NCBI GenBank assembly: GCA_032433765.1
Contig: JAVIAB010000139.1
Span: 40,827,575-40,891,574 of the forward strand
Length of the DNA stretch: 64,000 nt
Direction of reading: 5' to 3'
Origin: Megaustenia siamemsis
Lineage: Eukaryota > Mollusca > Gastropoda > Stylommatophora > Ariophantidae
Of this stretch, positions 45,546 to 57,221 are shown piece after piece. Within the stretch, counting starts at the first letter, position 1. Every line of letters begins with the position of its first letter. The position numbers and the translations under genes are program-made. Below the pieces are notes generated by a model, which searched no databases, was not told the DNA's origin, and saw only the letters and a program-made list of their open reading frames with translations.

Positions 45546-46269
45546 GTTACACCAACTAATTTCAAGTAGGTGATGTGAGGTCTTCAGCAATTTTGAGTTG
45601 ACGACACTGACCACCATCTTGCAAGACCGGGACAATTGCTAAAGTTTAAATATACAATCATCAGTACATGAATTGTTGAAAGAAAGAACTGACTATTGAT
45701 CTCAAAACGTACAACGGAGTTCGTCATCGTGGATCAGAGTTCTCCGTCAAGATTCCACGTATTTCAATGAAAAAATCGGAGCCACTATAAATAAAATCAA
45801 GATGGTGTGATGTTGATACTAACATAGCAATAAAATTTAACATAATTTCTGTTTTACGATGTTTTATATAGCCAGTTCCACGTTGATGTAAAAGGCTGTA
45901 CAGAACATGGGAGAGAGATAAGCTAGTCAACCATGTCGTACTGATCACTTCATCTTTGAAACATTGTTTCCGATTTCTTTGCTTGTTGAATTGCGATCGC
46001 TTGTAATAGAAGCTATTTCCGTTTGCTTCGTTTCTGCCTTTGCAATTGTCCGGCAGTTAACACACGCGAAGGAATCTATTTAAACAAGACACCGGTAGAA
46101 TAAGATTGACTTACGGAAGCCAAACCAAACAGGAATAAACTAAACTTGTTCATATCATTCAATAGCATGAGACTAGCCCTGTCGGCTGCAGTCATAACTC
46201 ACCAAATCTACCACCATGCAACAGGATAACTAAATAGATGGTTCACTACAAAGTGAAGTATTATTTTTA
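45546..46269. other. no recognised gene
   Basis: Unassigned; only short frames. Confidence 0.4.
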
Positions 46270-49200
46270 AATTCACAGTTCCTAACTTATGGCCAGAGCA
46301 TTTTCGCTAACTTATGTCCACAAAATAAATACTAACTTATGTCCACAACATAGTTGTAAACTTATGTCCAGAGCACGGTTGCAAACTTGGTCCAGAGCCT
46401 TGTTGTTAATTTATGTCCAGAACACAGTTGCTAACTTAGTCTAGAGCACGGTTGTTAACTTATGTCCAGAGCACGAGAGCTAATCTATGTCCAGAGCACG
46501 GGTGCTAATTTATGTCCAGAGCACGGGTGCTAATCTTACGTCCAGAGCAGGGTGCTAACTTATGTCCAGAGCACGGGTGCTGACTTATGTCCAGAGCAGG
46601 GTGCTGACTTATGTCCAGAGCACGGGTGCTAATCTATGTCCAGAGCAGGGTGCTAACTTATGTCCAGAGCACGGGTGCTAATCTATGTCCATATCAGGGT
46701 GCTGACTTATGTCCAGATCACGGGTGCTAATCTATGTCCAGAGCAGGGTGCTAACTTATGTCCAGAGCACGGGTGCTAACTTAGTCTTGAGCACGGGTGC
46801 TAACTTATGTCAAGATCATTGTTGCTAACTTATGTCAAGATCATTGTTGCTAACTTATGTCAAGATCATTGTTGCTAACTTATGTCCAGAGCACGATTGC
46901 TAACTTATGTCCAGAGCACATGTGCTAAATTATGTCTAGAGCACAGTTGCTAACTTATGTCAAGATCATTGTTGCTAACTTATGTCAAGATCATTGTTGC
47001 TAACTTATATCAAGATCATTGTTGCTAACTTTTATCAAGATCATTGTTGCTAACTTATGTCAAGATCATTGTTGCTAACTTATGTCAAGATCATTGTTGC
47101 TAACTTATGTCCAGAGCACGATTGCTAACTTATGTACAGAACACAGGTGCTAAATTATGTCTAGAGCACAGTTGCTAACTTATGTCTAGAGCACAGTTGC
47201 TAACTTATGTCAAGATCATTGTTGCTAACTTATGTCAAGATCATTGTTGCTAACTTATGTCCAGAGCACGATTGCTAACTTATGTACAGAGCACAGGTGC
47301 TAAATTATGTCCGAGCACGATTGCTAACTTATGTACAGAGCACAGGTGCTAAATTATGTCTAGAGCACAGTTGCTAACTTATGTCAAGATCATTGTTGCT
47401 AACTTATGTCAAGATCATTGTTGCTAACTTATGTCAAGATCATTGTTGCTAACTTATATCAAGATCATTGTTGCTAACTTTTATCAAGATCATTGTTGCT
47501 AACTTATGTCAAGATCATTGTTGCTAACTTATGTCAAGATCATTGTTGCTAACTTATGTCAAGATCATTGCTGCTAACTTATGTCGAGATCATTGTTGCT
47601 AACTTATGTCCAGAGCACGATTGCTAACTTATGTCCAGAGCACATGTGCTAAATTATGTATAGAGCACAGTTGCTAACTTATGTCAAGATCATTGTTGCT
47701 AACTTATGTCAAGATCATTGTTGCTAATTTATGTCAAGATCATTGTTGCTAACTTTTATCAAGTTCATTGTTGCTAACTTATGTCAAGATCATTGTTGCT
47801 AACTTATGTCAAGATCATTGTTGCTAACTTATGTCAAGATCATTGTTGCTAACTTATGTCAAGATCATTGTTGCTAACTTATGTCCAGAGCACGATTGCT
47901 AGCTTATGTACAGAGCAGAGGTGCTAAATTATGTCTAGAGCACAGTTGCTAACTTATGTCAAGATCATTGTTGCTAACTTATGTCAAGATCATTGTTGCT
48001 AACTTATGTCCAGAGCACGATTGCTAACTTATGTCCAGAGCACATGTGCTAAATTATGTCTAGAGAACAGTTGCTAACTTATGTCAAGATCATTGTTACT
48101 AACTTATATCAAGATCATTGTTGCTAACTTATGTCAAGATCATTGTTGCTAACTTATATCAAGATCATTGTTGCTAACTTTTATCAAGATCATTGTTGCT
48201 AACTTATGTCAAGATCATTGTTGCTAACTTATGTCATGATCATTGTTGCTAACTTATGTCAAGATCATTGTTGCTAACTTATGTCAAGATCATTGTTGCT
48301 AACTTATGTCCAGAGCACGATTGCTAACTTATGTACAGAACACAGGTGCTAAATTATGTCTAGAGCACAGTTGCTAACTTATGTCAAGATCATTGTTGCT
48401 AACTTATGTCAAGATCATTGTTGCTAACTTATGTCAAGATCATTGTTGCTAACTTATATCAAGATCATTGTTGCTAACTTTTATCAAGATCATTGTTGCT
48501 AACTTATGTCAAGATCATTGTTGCTAACTTATGTCAAGATCATTGTTGCTAACTTATGTCAAGATCATTGTTGCTAACTTATGTCCAGAGCACGATTGCT
48601 AACTTATGTCCAGAGCACAGGTGCTAAATCATGTCTAGAGCACAGTTGCTAACTTATATCAAGATCATTGTTGCTAACTTATGTCCAGAGCACGATTGCT
48701 AACTTATGTCCAAGCAGAGTTGGTAACTTATGTCCAGAGCACAGGTGCTAAATTATGTCTAGAGCACAGTTGCTAACTTATGTCCAGAGCACGATTGCTA
48801 ACTTATGTCCAGAGCACGGCTGCTACCTTATGTCTAGAGCACGGTTGCTAACTTATGTCTAGAGCACGGTTGCTAAATATACAGGGAATATTTGTTAACT
48901 TATGCCAAGGGCCTGTTTTGCTAACTCATTTCCAGAGTATAGTTGTTAAATTATATCGAGATTGTATTGCTATGTCAAAATCACATTTGTTAACTTATAT
49001 CCAGTAAAAAGTTGCAAGCTTATGTCCAAAGCACGATTGTTAACTTATGTCCAAGGGCCTGTTTGCTAACTTATGTCAAGGGCCTGTTTGCTAACTTATG
49101 CCAAGAGCCTGTTTGCTAACTTATGCCAAGGGCCTGTTTGCTAACTCATATCCAGAGTATAGTTGTTAAATTATATCGAGATTGTAATTGCTATGTCAAA

Positions 49201-50319
49201 AGCACATTTGTTAACTTATATCCAGTAAAAAGTTGCAAGCTTATGTCCAAAGCACGGTTGTTAACTTATGTCCAAGGCACTGCTACTAGCTTTTGTTTAG
49301 GGCACGGTTGTTAACTTATGTCCAAGGCACTGCTACCAGCTTTTGTTTAGGGCACGGTTGTTAACTTATGTCCAAGGCACTGCTACCAGCTTTTGTTTAG
49401 GGCACGGTTGTTAACATATGCCCAAGGCACTGCTACCAGCTTTTGTTTAGGGCACGGTTGTTAACTTATGTCCAAGGCACTGCTACCAGCTTTTGTTTAG
49501 GGCACGGTTGTTAACTTATGTCCAAGGCACTGCTACCAGCTTTTGTTTAGGGCACGGTTGTTAACTTATGTCCAAGGCACTGCTACTAGCTTTTGTTTAG
49601 GGCACGGTTGTTAACTTATGTCCAAGGCACTGCTACCAGCTTTTGTTTAGGGCACGGTTGTTAACTTATGTCCAAGGCACTGCTACCAGCTTTTGTTTAG
49701 GGCACGGTTGTTAACTTATGTCCAGGACACGTTTGCTAAGTTATGTCGAGATCGTACTTTGCTAACATATGTCTTGAGCATAGTTGCTAACATATGTCTT
49801 GAACAAAGTTGCTAACATATGTCTTGAGCATAGTTGCTAACATATGTCTTGAGCATAGTTGCTAACATATGTCTTGAGCATAGTTGCTAACATATGTCTT
49901 GAGCATAGTTGCTAACATATGTCTTGAGCATAGTTGCTAACATATGTCTTGAGCATAGTTGCTAACATATGTCTTGAGCATAGTTGCTAACAGATGTCTT
50001 GAGCATAGTTGCTAACATATGTCTTGAGCATAGTTGCTAACATATGTCTTGAGCATAGTTGCTAACATATGTCTTGAGCATAGTTGCTAACATATGTCTT
50101 GAGCATAGTTGCTAACATATGTCTTGAGCATAGTTGCTAACATATGTCTTGAGCATAGTTGCTAACATATGTCTTGAGCATAGTTGCTAACATATGTCTT
50201 GAGCATAGTTGCTAACATATGTCTTGAGCATAGTTGCTAACATATGTCTTAAACAAAGTTGCTAACATATATCTTGAGCATAGTTGCTAACATATATATT
50301 GAGCATAGATGGTAATTGT
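46270..50319. repeat. 25-bp satellite, ~4 kb, several sub-families
   Basis: Built on GTTGCTAACTTATGTC plus a 9-bp variable part. Sub-blocks: CCAGAGCACGGGTGC (46440-46790), alternating CAAGATCATT and CCAGAGCACGA units (46800-48870), degenerate units (48870-49230), a 50-bp dimer block with CAAGGCACTGCTACCAGC and TTTAGGGCACGG (49230-49735), and a highly uniform CATATGTCTTGAGCATAG block (49755-50290). The same satellite resumes at 62291. Confidence 0.95.
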
Positions 50320-50392
50320 GGGAGCCGCGATAGCCCAGTGGTTAGTGAACTGGACTACAAAGGACAAGAGTCAGTACGACGGCTCCGGGTTC
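50320..50392 (+). mobile_element. SINE-1 copy d/e, tRNA-like head (left part)
   Basis: GGGAGCCGCGATAGCCCAGT then GGTTAGTGAACTGGACTAC, truncated at CGGCTCCGGGTTC where the LINE begins. The body of the same SINE continues at 61946, so SINE-1 lies in the satellite and the LINE lies in the SINE. Confidence 0.8.
50380..50392. repeat. 13-bp TSD of the RTE-like LINE, left
   Basis: CGGCTCCGGGTTC, identical to 61946-61958. Confidence 0.9.
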
Positions 50393-50419
50393 TACTTCTT
50401 CTCCTCTTTTCTCTTTTCA

Positions 50420-50866
50420 CTGATACCTAAAAGGTGTCGTGGTTTATATCATTTGTCGTTCTTGAGCTGCTCGAACTGTCTGAATTAGTGTCTTTCATTT
50501 GTTGTTACATATCTCTGCCACTGCATCTATCCATTTTCTTCTGGATCTTCCTCTTGGTCTTTCTCCATGCATTCTCGAGAAGAACGCCCTTGATGGTGAT
50601 TGATAAGGATTCATTCTGACCAGGTGGCCAAACTATTTATGTTGTTGTTGTTCTATATATTCTTGGCAGGGTTTTGTTCCTATTATTTTTCTTATGGTTT
50701 CATTTGGTATTCTATCTCTTCTTGTGTTGTTTGCTACTTTTCTCAAGCATCGCATCTCACATGTATTGATCATTCTTAAATGTGATTTAGAAAGGGTCCA
50801 TGTTTGACTTTCATAGCACAAAGTTGGTATGAAAATGATATTTATCATTTGTTGTTTAGCTGGCAT
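50420..50866 (-). pseudogene. RTE-like LINE, C-terminal tail
   Basis: Minus strand: LCYESQTWTLSKSHLRMINT, CEMRCLRKVANNTRRDRIPN, then after a stop FGHLVRMNPYQSPSRA-like sequence and ..RSRRKWIDAVAE. This is the conserved LINE region after the RT (YGSETW.., EMR.LRR). It ends near the 3' boundary at 50393. Confidence 0.75.
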
Positions 50867-50932
50867 TTAGCTGGCGTTTGGATTTCTTAGCAATGGTGAA
50901 AGCTGGTATGTGACAGCATTTGCTTTTTGTAT

Positions 50933-51415
50933 TCACATGTCAATTTCTCTGTCTAGTTTTCCATCTTCTGTGAACATTGTGCCTAAATATTTGAATTCCC
51001 CTACTTGTTTTATTTCTTTATCTTTGATCTTAATGTTTATTGGGTGTCTTAATTTGCTTATTTTCATAGCCTCTGTTTTTGCTGTGTTAAATTTCATACT
51101 GTAGTTTGTGCAGCTTTTATCTAGAGATGTTAAATGCTGTTGTAGCAGGTTTTCGTCCTCATATATTAGGCATTGGTCATCTGCGAGGAGTAGCTCGTTG
51201 ATGTTCGAGTTTTCTACCTCTATGTTATTATTTGATTTTTCCTTATTGTTGGTTGTTTCCTGATTTATTTTGTCCATATATATGATGAAGAGGAGTGGTG
51301 GGAGGACGCATCCTTGTCTTACACCTGTTGTAACCTGAAACCATTCTGACAGACCCTCCGATGTTCTAACAGCACTTTGACTGTTTTTTATATAATGACA
51401 TTATATTATCTAGTA
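50933..51415 (-). pseudogene. RTE-like LINE, RT C-terminal part with catalytic DD
   Basis: Minus frame 50933-51277 has LLADDQCLIYEDEN, the RT catalytic aspartate pair in a F/LADD box, followed by KFNTAKTEAMKISK and VGEFKYLGTMFTEDG. The preceding QG.PLSP-type segment (~51290-51330) reads TTGVRQGCVLPPLLFI-like sequence in a shifted frame, so at least one frameshift separates it from 51440-51904. Confidence 0.8.
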
Positions 51416-51439
51416 GTTGTTCTGCTACCCCGTAGGTTT

Positions 51440-52059
51440 CTAAAGTTTGCCAAGTTTGTTCATGTCCACATGATCAAACGCTTTTTCCTGATCTATAAAC
51501 ACTATATTTAGGTTTCTGTCATATTCTATTGTTTTTTCACATAGTTGTCTCAATGTAAATATAGCAACAGTACAGCTTTTGCCTTTTCTGAATCCGAATT
51601 GATTATTACTTAACTGAGGTTCTATTATGTATCTTTCTCTCCTCTCCAATATTTTAGCATACATTTTACCAACTTGATTCATTAGGGATATTCCTCTGTA
51701 CTTTTCACTCTCCCTTTTGCTTCCTTTATTCTTCCAAAATGGGACAATGATAGCTTTTTGCCAATCGTCTGGGACTTTTCTTTCTTCCCAAGCCATATTG
51801 AATATTATATTAAGCCAATCTATAGCTGTTTCCTTACAGGCTAGTAGCATTTCTGTTGTTATTCCATCTATACCAGCTGCTTTGTTCTTTTTATTCTGTT
51901 TCAATACCCATTCTACTTCTGCTTTAAGTATATTCGGTTCCTGTTCATCACACTGCCTATGTTTAAACTCTGTATTTCCGTTTGTATTTCCCTGATTTAA
52001 TAGTTCCTTAAAGTATTCTCTCCATGTGATTATTATGTTTTTCCTGCTGCTGATCCTGC
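51440..52059 (-). pseudogene. RTE-like LINE, RT N-terminal part
   Basis: The minus frame at 51440-51904 contains KAAGIDGITTEML, WQKAIIVPFWKNKG, YRGISLMNQVGKMYAKILER, NNQFGFRKGKSCTVAIFTLR and the motif A segment NIVFIDQEKAFDHVD. Further upstream WREYFKELLN-like sequence reaches the element 2 insertion point at 52060. These are canonical LINE RT blocks. The frame is broken after ~51440. Confidence 0.85.
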
Positions 52060-52065
52060 ACCGTT
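52060..52065. repeat. 6-bp TSD of palindromic element 2, left
   Basis: ACCGTT, identical to 59852-59857. Confidence 0.9.
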
Positions 52066-52550
52066 AATAGTATACAATGGTCCATTTGGATATTATTTGG
52101 CCGTAAATTAGCAAAGCTATATAGCAGGCGCATTTCGCGCCTAATGTACACGAGAGACAAGGGGAGTTAACTATGACATTTCGTGTCCGGATGTCGACCT
52201 CTGGTCCCGGTGACCCCGGAAGTGACCTGTTTATGTCTGGTGTGTGCTGACTTTGGAGTTCAAAAGATGTACTTAATCGATAGTGATAGGTTAGTAGATT
52301 ATACAACATCAATGAAAAACAATCAATATAAAACAAAAGACGAAGATATATTTTATTCTTTTATTATCTCATTGGTGTATAACATTACAAACATATTCAG
52401 TACATTGAGTAAATATATAGTACAGGGATAACATTTATTTATAGCTATGTAGTTGGGTGTCTGCTTAGCGTTGTACCATAAATGAAGCATAAGGGTGAAA
52501 CTGTTAGAGATTCCTGGTTAGTCTAAGCTGGTAGTGTAAAGAGTTAAATA
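52066..52550. repeat. Element 2 left terminal block
   Basis: Mirrored at 59369-59851. GTGACCCCGGAAGTGACCTG and TTTATAGCTATGTAGTTGGG are shared with element 1 ends. Contains ATTTTATTCTTTTATTATC-type AT-rich sequence not seen in element 1. Confidence 0.85.
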
Positions 52551-52768
52551 TCTAACCGTTAGAGTTAGGGTTAGGGTTAGGTTCACCATTAGGGTTAGGG
52601 TTAGGTTCACCGTTAGGGTTAGGGTTAGGTTCACCGTTAGGGTTAGGGTAAGGGTTAGGGGTAGGTTCACCATTAGGGTTAGGGTTAGGGTTAGGTTAAC
52701 CGTTAGGGTTAGGGTTAGGTTCACCGTTAGGGTTAGGGTTAGGTTCACCATTAGGGATAGGGTTAGGG
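52551..52768. repeat. Telomere-like (TTAGGG)2-3 array, left arm
   Basis: A 24-bp unit made of TTAGGGTTAGGGTTAGG plus TTCACCG, with 18- and 30-bp variants. It is an interstitial array, mirrored at 59091-59368 as CCTAACCCTAACGGTGAA. On the coding strand of the adjacent polymerase fragment it reads PNPNGE repeats. Confidence 0.95.
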
Positions 52769-53110
52769 CGTTTTGGTGTATGCTTTAACACCTTTACAGT
52801 TTATACAGTCTGTCTTGCTAATATGCGCATCGCAAAACTCGGCAGGAAACCAGTCTTTATATACACTATTAAACTCATCCCGCAGACCTGACTTAACTAT
52901 GTCCTCTAACTTAGGGGCGCTTAAGGCTAAGTATAAACTATCAGTATCTGTTTCACATAACTGAAAGTCGGATCTATCTACAAACTTATCTAAGAACTCA
53001 AAATAAAATCTAACATACGAAGTTTCGCATATTGATAGACGAAGAAACCGATTTGTAGGGGTAAGTCCCAAACAGTTTTCTTTTTCTCCATCTCAATTTC
53101 GAAAAGATCC
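52763..53110 (-). pseudogene. Protein-primed family B DNA polymerase fragment B, left arm
   Basis: The minus strand encodes a palm-domain piece with the motif C core ETDTDSLYLAL, whose two Asp residues bind catalytic metals, preceded by FLDKFVDRSDFQLC and followed by DWFPAEFCDAHISK. The mirrored copy is at 58752-59195. Exonuclease, motif A and terminal-protein-binding parts are absent. This copy has a 1-bp deletion in a T run ahead of the FYFEF segment. Family: DNA_pol_B_2, found in Polintons, adintoviruses and linear plasmids. Function is lost; only ~110 residues remain. Confidence 0.75.
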
Positions 53111-53164
53111 ACACCTATTTCAGTCATCTTTTTAAACCGGGAACTGTTTATCATTTTCTAGACT

Positions 53165-53178
53165 TCTCTGTGTCTCTC

Positions 53179-53237
<59 letters not shown>

Positions 53238-53240
53238 TCT
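53165..53240. repeat. (CT)n tract in element 2 left arm
   Basis: CT repeats with CGCTC interruptions; mirrored GA tract at 58616-58696. Confidence 0.9.
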
Positions 53241-53820
53241 AACCCCTACTAGACTTCTTTCCTACCATTCGTACTTTATATACATTACCATTAATACAAC
53301 TGAAATTCCTTTAATGATAACCTATCACATCGTTATGAGATAAGAGAAAAACAGAAAAAAAATTCAACTTACACCGTAAAATATTCCACTACAACACAGA
53401 CCGCTAGACTGAACAGTACTATGAAAATAAACTTCCGTGAATCAAGCGCGCTTATAACACGAAGTCTCACATCCGACTAGTTTAAATATAATCTGGTAAA
53501 TAAAGTTGGACGACACTATTCCACCCTCGACTAACATCTAGGTTAACCAATCAGAGAGAGGATTTCTATCGGACACCCATCAACGAAATGACTGACCTTT
53601 GGATTAACTAATCAGAGAAGAGGATTACTGTTATCGTGATAACTGACCTCATTTTCAGCTTCAAGTGCTGTCGAGTCTGATGCATGGGTTACTTTAAAGC
53701 GATTCGGCCCCTGATACAATCCACCTAGCGGGTCAATGGTGGGGGAAATAATACAAGTGGCGGGTTACTTGAACGCGTTTTGACCCTGATGCAATACCAG
53801 GAGTTCCATGACAGTTATAA
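53241..53820. repeat. Conserved ~520-bp block shared with element 1
   Basis: Contains AATATTCCACTACAACACAG, AAGCGCGCTTATAACACGAA and GGTTAACCAATCAGAGAG, matching 18980-19410 of element 1 and mirrored at 58040-58600. Two CCAAT-like motifs make a promoter role possible but unproven. Confidence 0.8.
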
Positions 53821-54039
53821 ATAGTTGGATACAACGAGCAGGAAGTTATATTCAAGGTCCAAAATGTTAGACCAAATCACTAAGATTTTACCACCAGAAA
53901 CACACAAATTTAGGCTCATATTAAAAAAGTCGACCTTAAAACTATACAAATCTACTCCCATACTCATAAAAGTTAGACACATCAAACAGATAATTACTTC
54001 CAAACTCCAAAAAGTTAGAACAAATCACGCCTCGATCGT

Positions 54040-54195
54040 TCTCTAACATTGCCACGATCGTTCTTTAACACTGCCTCCAGCGTTCTTCGATCGTTCTCTA
54101 ACATTACCTCGAGCGTTCTCTAACATTGCCTCAATCGTTCTCTAACATTACCTCGAGCGTTCTCTAACATTGCCACGATCGTTCTTTAACATTGC
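54040..54195. repeat. ~24-bp repeat (CGATCGTTCTCTAACATTGC)
   Basis: Six to seven degenerate copies of CGATCGTTCTCTAACATT with CTCGAGCG variants, directly after polymerase fragment A. Mirrored at 57665-57825. Confidence 0.85.
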
Positions 54196-54631
54196 CTCCA
54201 GCTTTCTCTTCACAAGTTTCGGAAGGGAACCATTTGTCGTACTGGGAGAACAACTCGTTTACCCTATCCCTTTTAACGACCCCTTCTAATGATGACTCGC
54301 TGAGTGCCAAGTACAGACTATCTGTATCCATTTCACAGAGTTGAAAGTCGGACCTCTCTACGAATCTATCCAGGAAGTCATAGTAAAATTCCCACATTCG
54401 CAATTTGGCGTACTGGTAGACGAAAAATCCAATCTGTGAAGGAAGATCCCACAGGATACTTCGTTTTCCAAGCGACACCTCATACAGGTCTTCACCAATA
54501 GGCGTCATGGTTTTAAACAGGGGGTTATTTACCAACTTTGTTGTATTGGCCCCCTCTTTAACATAGGTCACGTTCACATGTTTCCCCAAATTCGTCAAGG
54601 TCTTCCCATAGGCCGAGAAAAATATTACCAC
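54164..54631 (-). pseudogene. Protein-primed family B DNA polymerase fragment A, left arm
   Basis: A 155-codon frame on the minus strand. It carries AYGKTLTNLGKHVNV, NPLFKTMTPIGEDLY, WDLPSQIGFFVYQYAKLRM and the motif C core CEMDTDSLYLAL near residue 100, then DKWFPSETC. This is the C-terminal palm region of a DNA_pol_B_2 enzyme, which starts replication from a protein primer at linear DNA ends. Upstream exonuclease and motif A regions are missing, replaced by the 21-bp repeats. The last ~15 codons come from the adjacent minisatellite. It differs clearly from fragment B, so two polymerase lineages are represented. Confidence 0.8.
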
Positions 54632-54644
54632 CAGATCACAAAAA

Positions 54645-54950
54645 TGTAGGCAGAAACCTAGGAGGCAAGGTCAGAAACCTAGGAGACAAGGTCAGAAACC
54701 TAGGAGGCAAGGGCAGAACCTAGGAGGCACGGGCAGAAACCTAGGAGGCAAGGGCAGAAACCTAAGAGGCAAGGGCAGAAACCTAAGAGGCAAAGACAGA
54801 AACCTAGGAGGCAAGGTCAGAAACCTAGGAGGCAAGGGCAGAAACCTAGGAGGCAAGGACAGAAACCTAGGAGGCAAGGACAGAAACCTAGGAGGCAATG
54901 GCAGAAACCTAAGAGGCAAGGACAGAAAACTAGGAAGCAAAGGCTGAAAA
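54645..54950. repeat. 21-bp minisatellite, left arm of element 2
   Basis: About 14 copies of CCTAGGAGGCAAGGACAGAAA-type units, longer than in element 1. It reads PRFLPLP or PRFLSLP on the coding strand. Confidence 0.95.
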
Positions 54951-55135
54951 ACACTCGTACTGACTAAGGCTTCCAAGGTGTATTTGATTGTCTCCCTATT
55001 TTTGTCTGTATAACCTAATATATCACTTTCATTTAATCTATCGATAAACGTTTCAAAGTCATTTCTGTTGTTAACTAACAAGGGTTTGTCTAACCCTGTC
55101 GCGTTATTTGAGCTTGTGTGTGAAAGTAACGCAGC
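54692..55135 (-). pseudogene. Short conserved coding fragment, element 2 left arm
   Basis: Same sequence as in element 1 (DKPLLVNNRNDFETF, DRLNESDILGYTDKN, KYTLEALVSTS) and the same reading direction, followed by the 21-bp repeats and then, in another frame, polymerase fragment A. Conservation at protein level across five copies suggests it derives from a real gene; the product is unknown. Confidence 0.55.
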
Positions 55136-55394
55136 CCCTGTGTCTCTCTATGTCTTAAAACTAGATGATGACTATAATTTTAGGTTACACAAATAACACG
55201 TGGATACTAAAAAAACCAACTTTTCGAAAATAGGTTACTAAAGTAACATACTATAACATTAAAGATCTAAGATAACACTTACTTTTATGTGTTTGAAGGT
55301 ACGAGACACATCCATCGTCAAAAACTGTAAGCGTATGTCTGATTACAAGCTTCTCAGATATATACACTTGAAACCCTAGAGGTGTTACTAAAAA

Positions 55395-56245
55395 TAGAAC
55401 TGACCTCTGAGGCAATACCGGATGTGTTACTAAAAAGATTTTGACGTATGATGGCAATTTTATGAGTTTACCCCCTGATCATTTTTTAGGGTTACGCCCA
55501 TGGAATCGATAAAAATCGTAATTTTAGCACGTAGGCTTACCTAAAACTTTATTTTAGCCATCCACATACCAAAAATTAACTTAAAAATAACTTTTGAAAT
55601 TGTTACCCCCTACCGTTTTTGAGGGTTACGCCCATGAAATCGGTAAAAATCGTAAATTTTCACTCTAGGCATACCCCAAACTTTATTTTAGACATCCCCA
55701 TACCAAAAATTAACTTAAAATCACTTTTGAAATTGTTACCTCCCTTACCGTTTTTGAGGGTTACGCCCATGAAATCGGTAAAAATCGTAAATTTTCACTC
55801 TAGGCATACCCCAAACTTTATTTTAGACATCCCCATAACAAAGATTTACATTAAAAACCACTTTTAGGATTTTAACCCCGGACCATTTTTGAGGGTTACG
55901 CCCATGAAATCGGTAAAAAAAATCGTAAATTTTCACTCTAGGCATACCCTAAACTTTATTTTAGACATCCCCACACCAAAATTAACTTAAAAATCACTTT
56001 TGAAATTGTTACCCCCCTTACCATTTTTGAGGGTTACGCCCATGGAATCGATAAAAATCGTAAATTTATCACGTAGGCTTACCGAAAACTTTATTTTAGA
56101 CATCCCCACACCAAAAATTAACTCAAAAATCACTTTTTAAATTGTTACCCCCTTAACATTTTTTAGGGTTACGCCCCTGAAATCGATAAAATATTGAAAT
56201 TTAACCTCAAGGCATACCTCCCACATAATATTTGACACCCCTACA
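55395..56245. repeat. Inner ~120-bp tandem units, left arm only
   Basis: About six units with TTTATTTTAGACATCCCCA, GTTACCCCCTTACC and GAGGGTTACGCCCATG. The right arm lacks this segment: at 56434 it passes directly from TTGGAATT to TCTGTCAGTTCTATTTTTAG. Confidence 0.85.
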
Positions 56246-56293
56246 TATCAAATTCCAACAAAAAAACAACAAAAAGCTAGTAGTATGGGTGGC

Positions 56294-56388
56294 TGTAAAC
56301 CTAACCTAAAAGTGCATGTGCATGCACCGAAAGACAATAGATTTGGCACCAAAACCGCACGAGAAGTAGTATATTCGGGTATGTATTC
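56294..56388. other. Central spacer of palindromic element 2
   Basis: Arms end at CTAGTAGTATGGGTGGCTGT (left) and ACAGCCACCATACTACTAG (right). The 95-bp spacer contains GTGCATGTGCATGCAC and no gene. Confidence 0.85.
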
Positions 56389-56724
56389 ACAGCCACCATA
56401 CTACTAGCTTTTTGTTGTTTTTTTGTTGGAATTTCTGTCAGTTCTATTTTTAGTAACACCTCTAGGGTTTCAAGTGTATATATCTGAGAAGCTTGTAATC
56501 AGACATACAGTTATCAGTACTTACAGTTGTTGACGATGGATGTGTCTCGTACCTTCAAACACATAAAAGTAAGTGTTATCTTAGATCTTTAATGTTATAG
56601 TATGTTACTTTAGTAACCTCTTTTCGAAAAGTTGGGTTTTTTAGTATCCACGTGTTATTTGTGTAACCTAAAATTATAGTCATCATCTAGTTTTAAGACA
56701 TAGAGAGACACAGGGGCTGCGTTA

Positions 56725-57217
56725 CTTTCACACACAAGCTCAAATAACGCGACAGGGTTAGACAAACCCTTGTTAGTTAACAACAGAAATGAATATTGAA
56801 ACGTTTATCGATAGATTAAATGAAAGTGATATATTAGGTTATACAGACAAAAATAGGGAGACAATCAAATACACCTTGGAAGCCTTAGTCAGTACGAGTG
56901 TTTTTCAGCCTTTGCTTCCTAGTTTTCTGTCCTTGCCTCTTAGGTTTCTGCCATTGCCTTCTAGGTTTCTGTCCTTGCCTCCTAGGTTTCTGTCCTTGCC
57001 TCCTAGGTTTCTGCCCTTGCCTCCTAGGTTTCTGACCTTGCCTCCTAGGTTTCTGTCTTTGCCTCTTAGGTTTCTGCCCTTGCCTCTTAGGTTTCTGCCC
57101 TTGCCTCCTAGGTTTCTGCCCGTGCCTCCTAGGTTTCTGCCCTTGCCTCCTAGGTTTCTGACCTTGTCTCCTAGGTTTCTGACCTTGCCTCCTAGGTTTC
57201 TGCCTACATTTTTGTGA
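56725..57217 (+). pseudogene. Short conserved coding fragment, element 2 right arm
   Basis: Mirror copy of 54692-55135, with a small local change (GAATATTG for GACTTTG at ~56790) that shifts the frame relative to the upstream part. 21-bp repeats occupy 56920-57207. Confidence 0.55.
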
Positions 57218-57221
57218 TCTG

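Noticed and set aside
46270..50319. CRISPR-like array
   Set aside because: Eukaryotic context; units are contiguous with no unique spacers and no cas genes are present.
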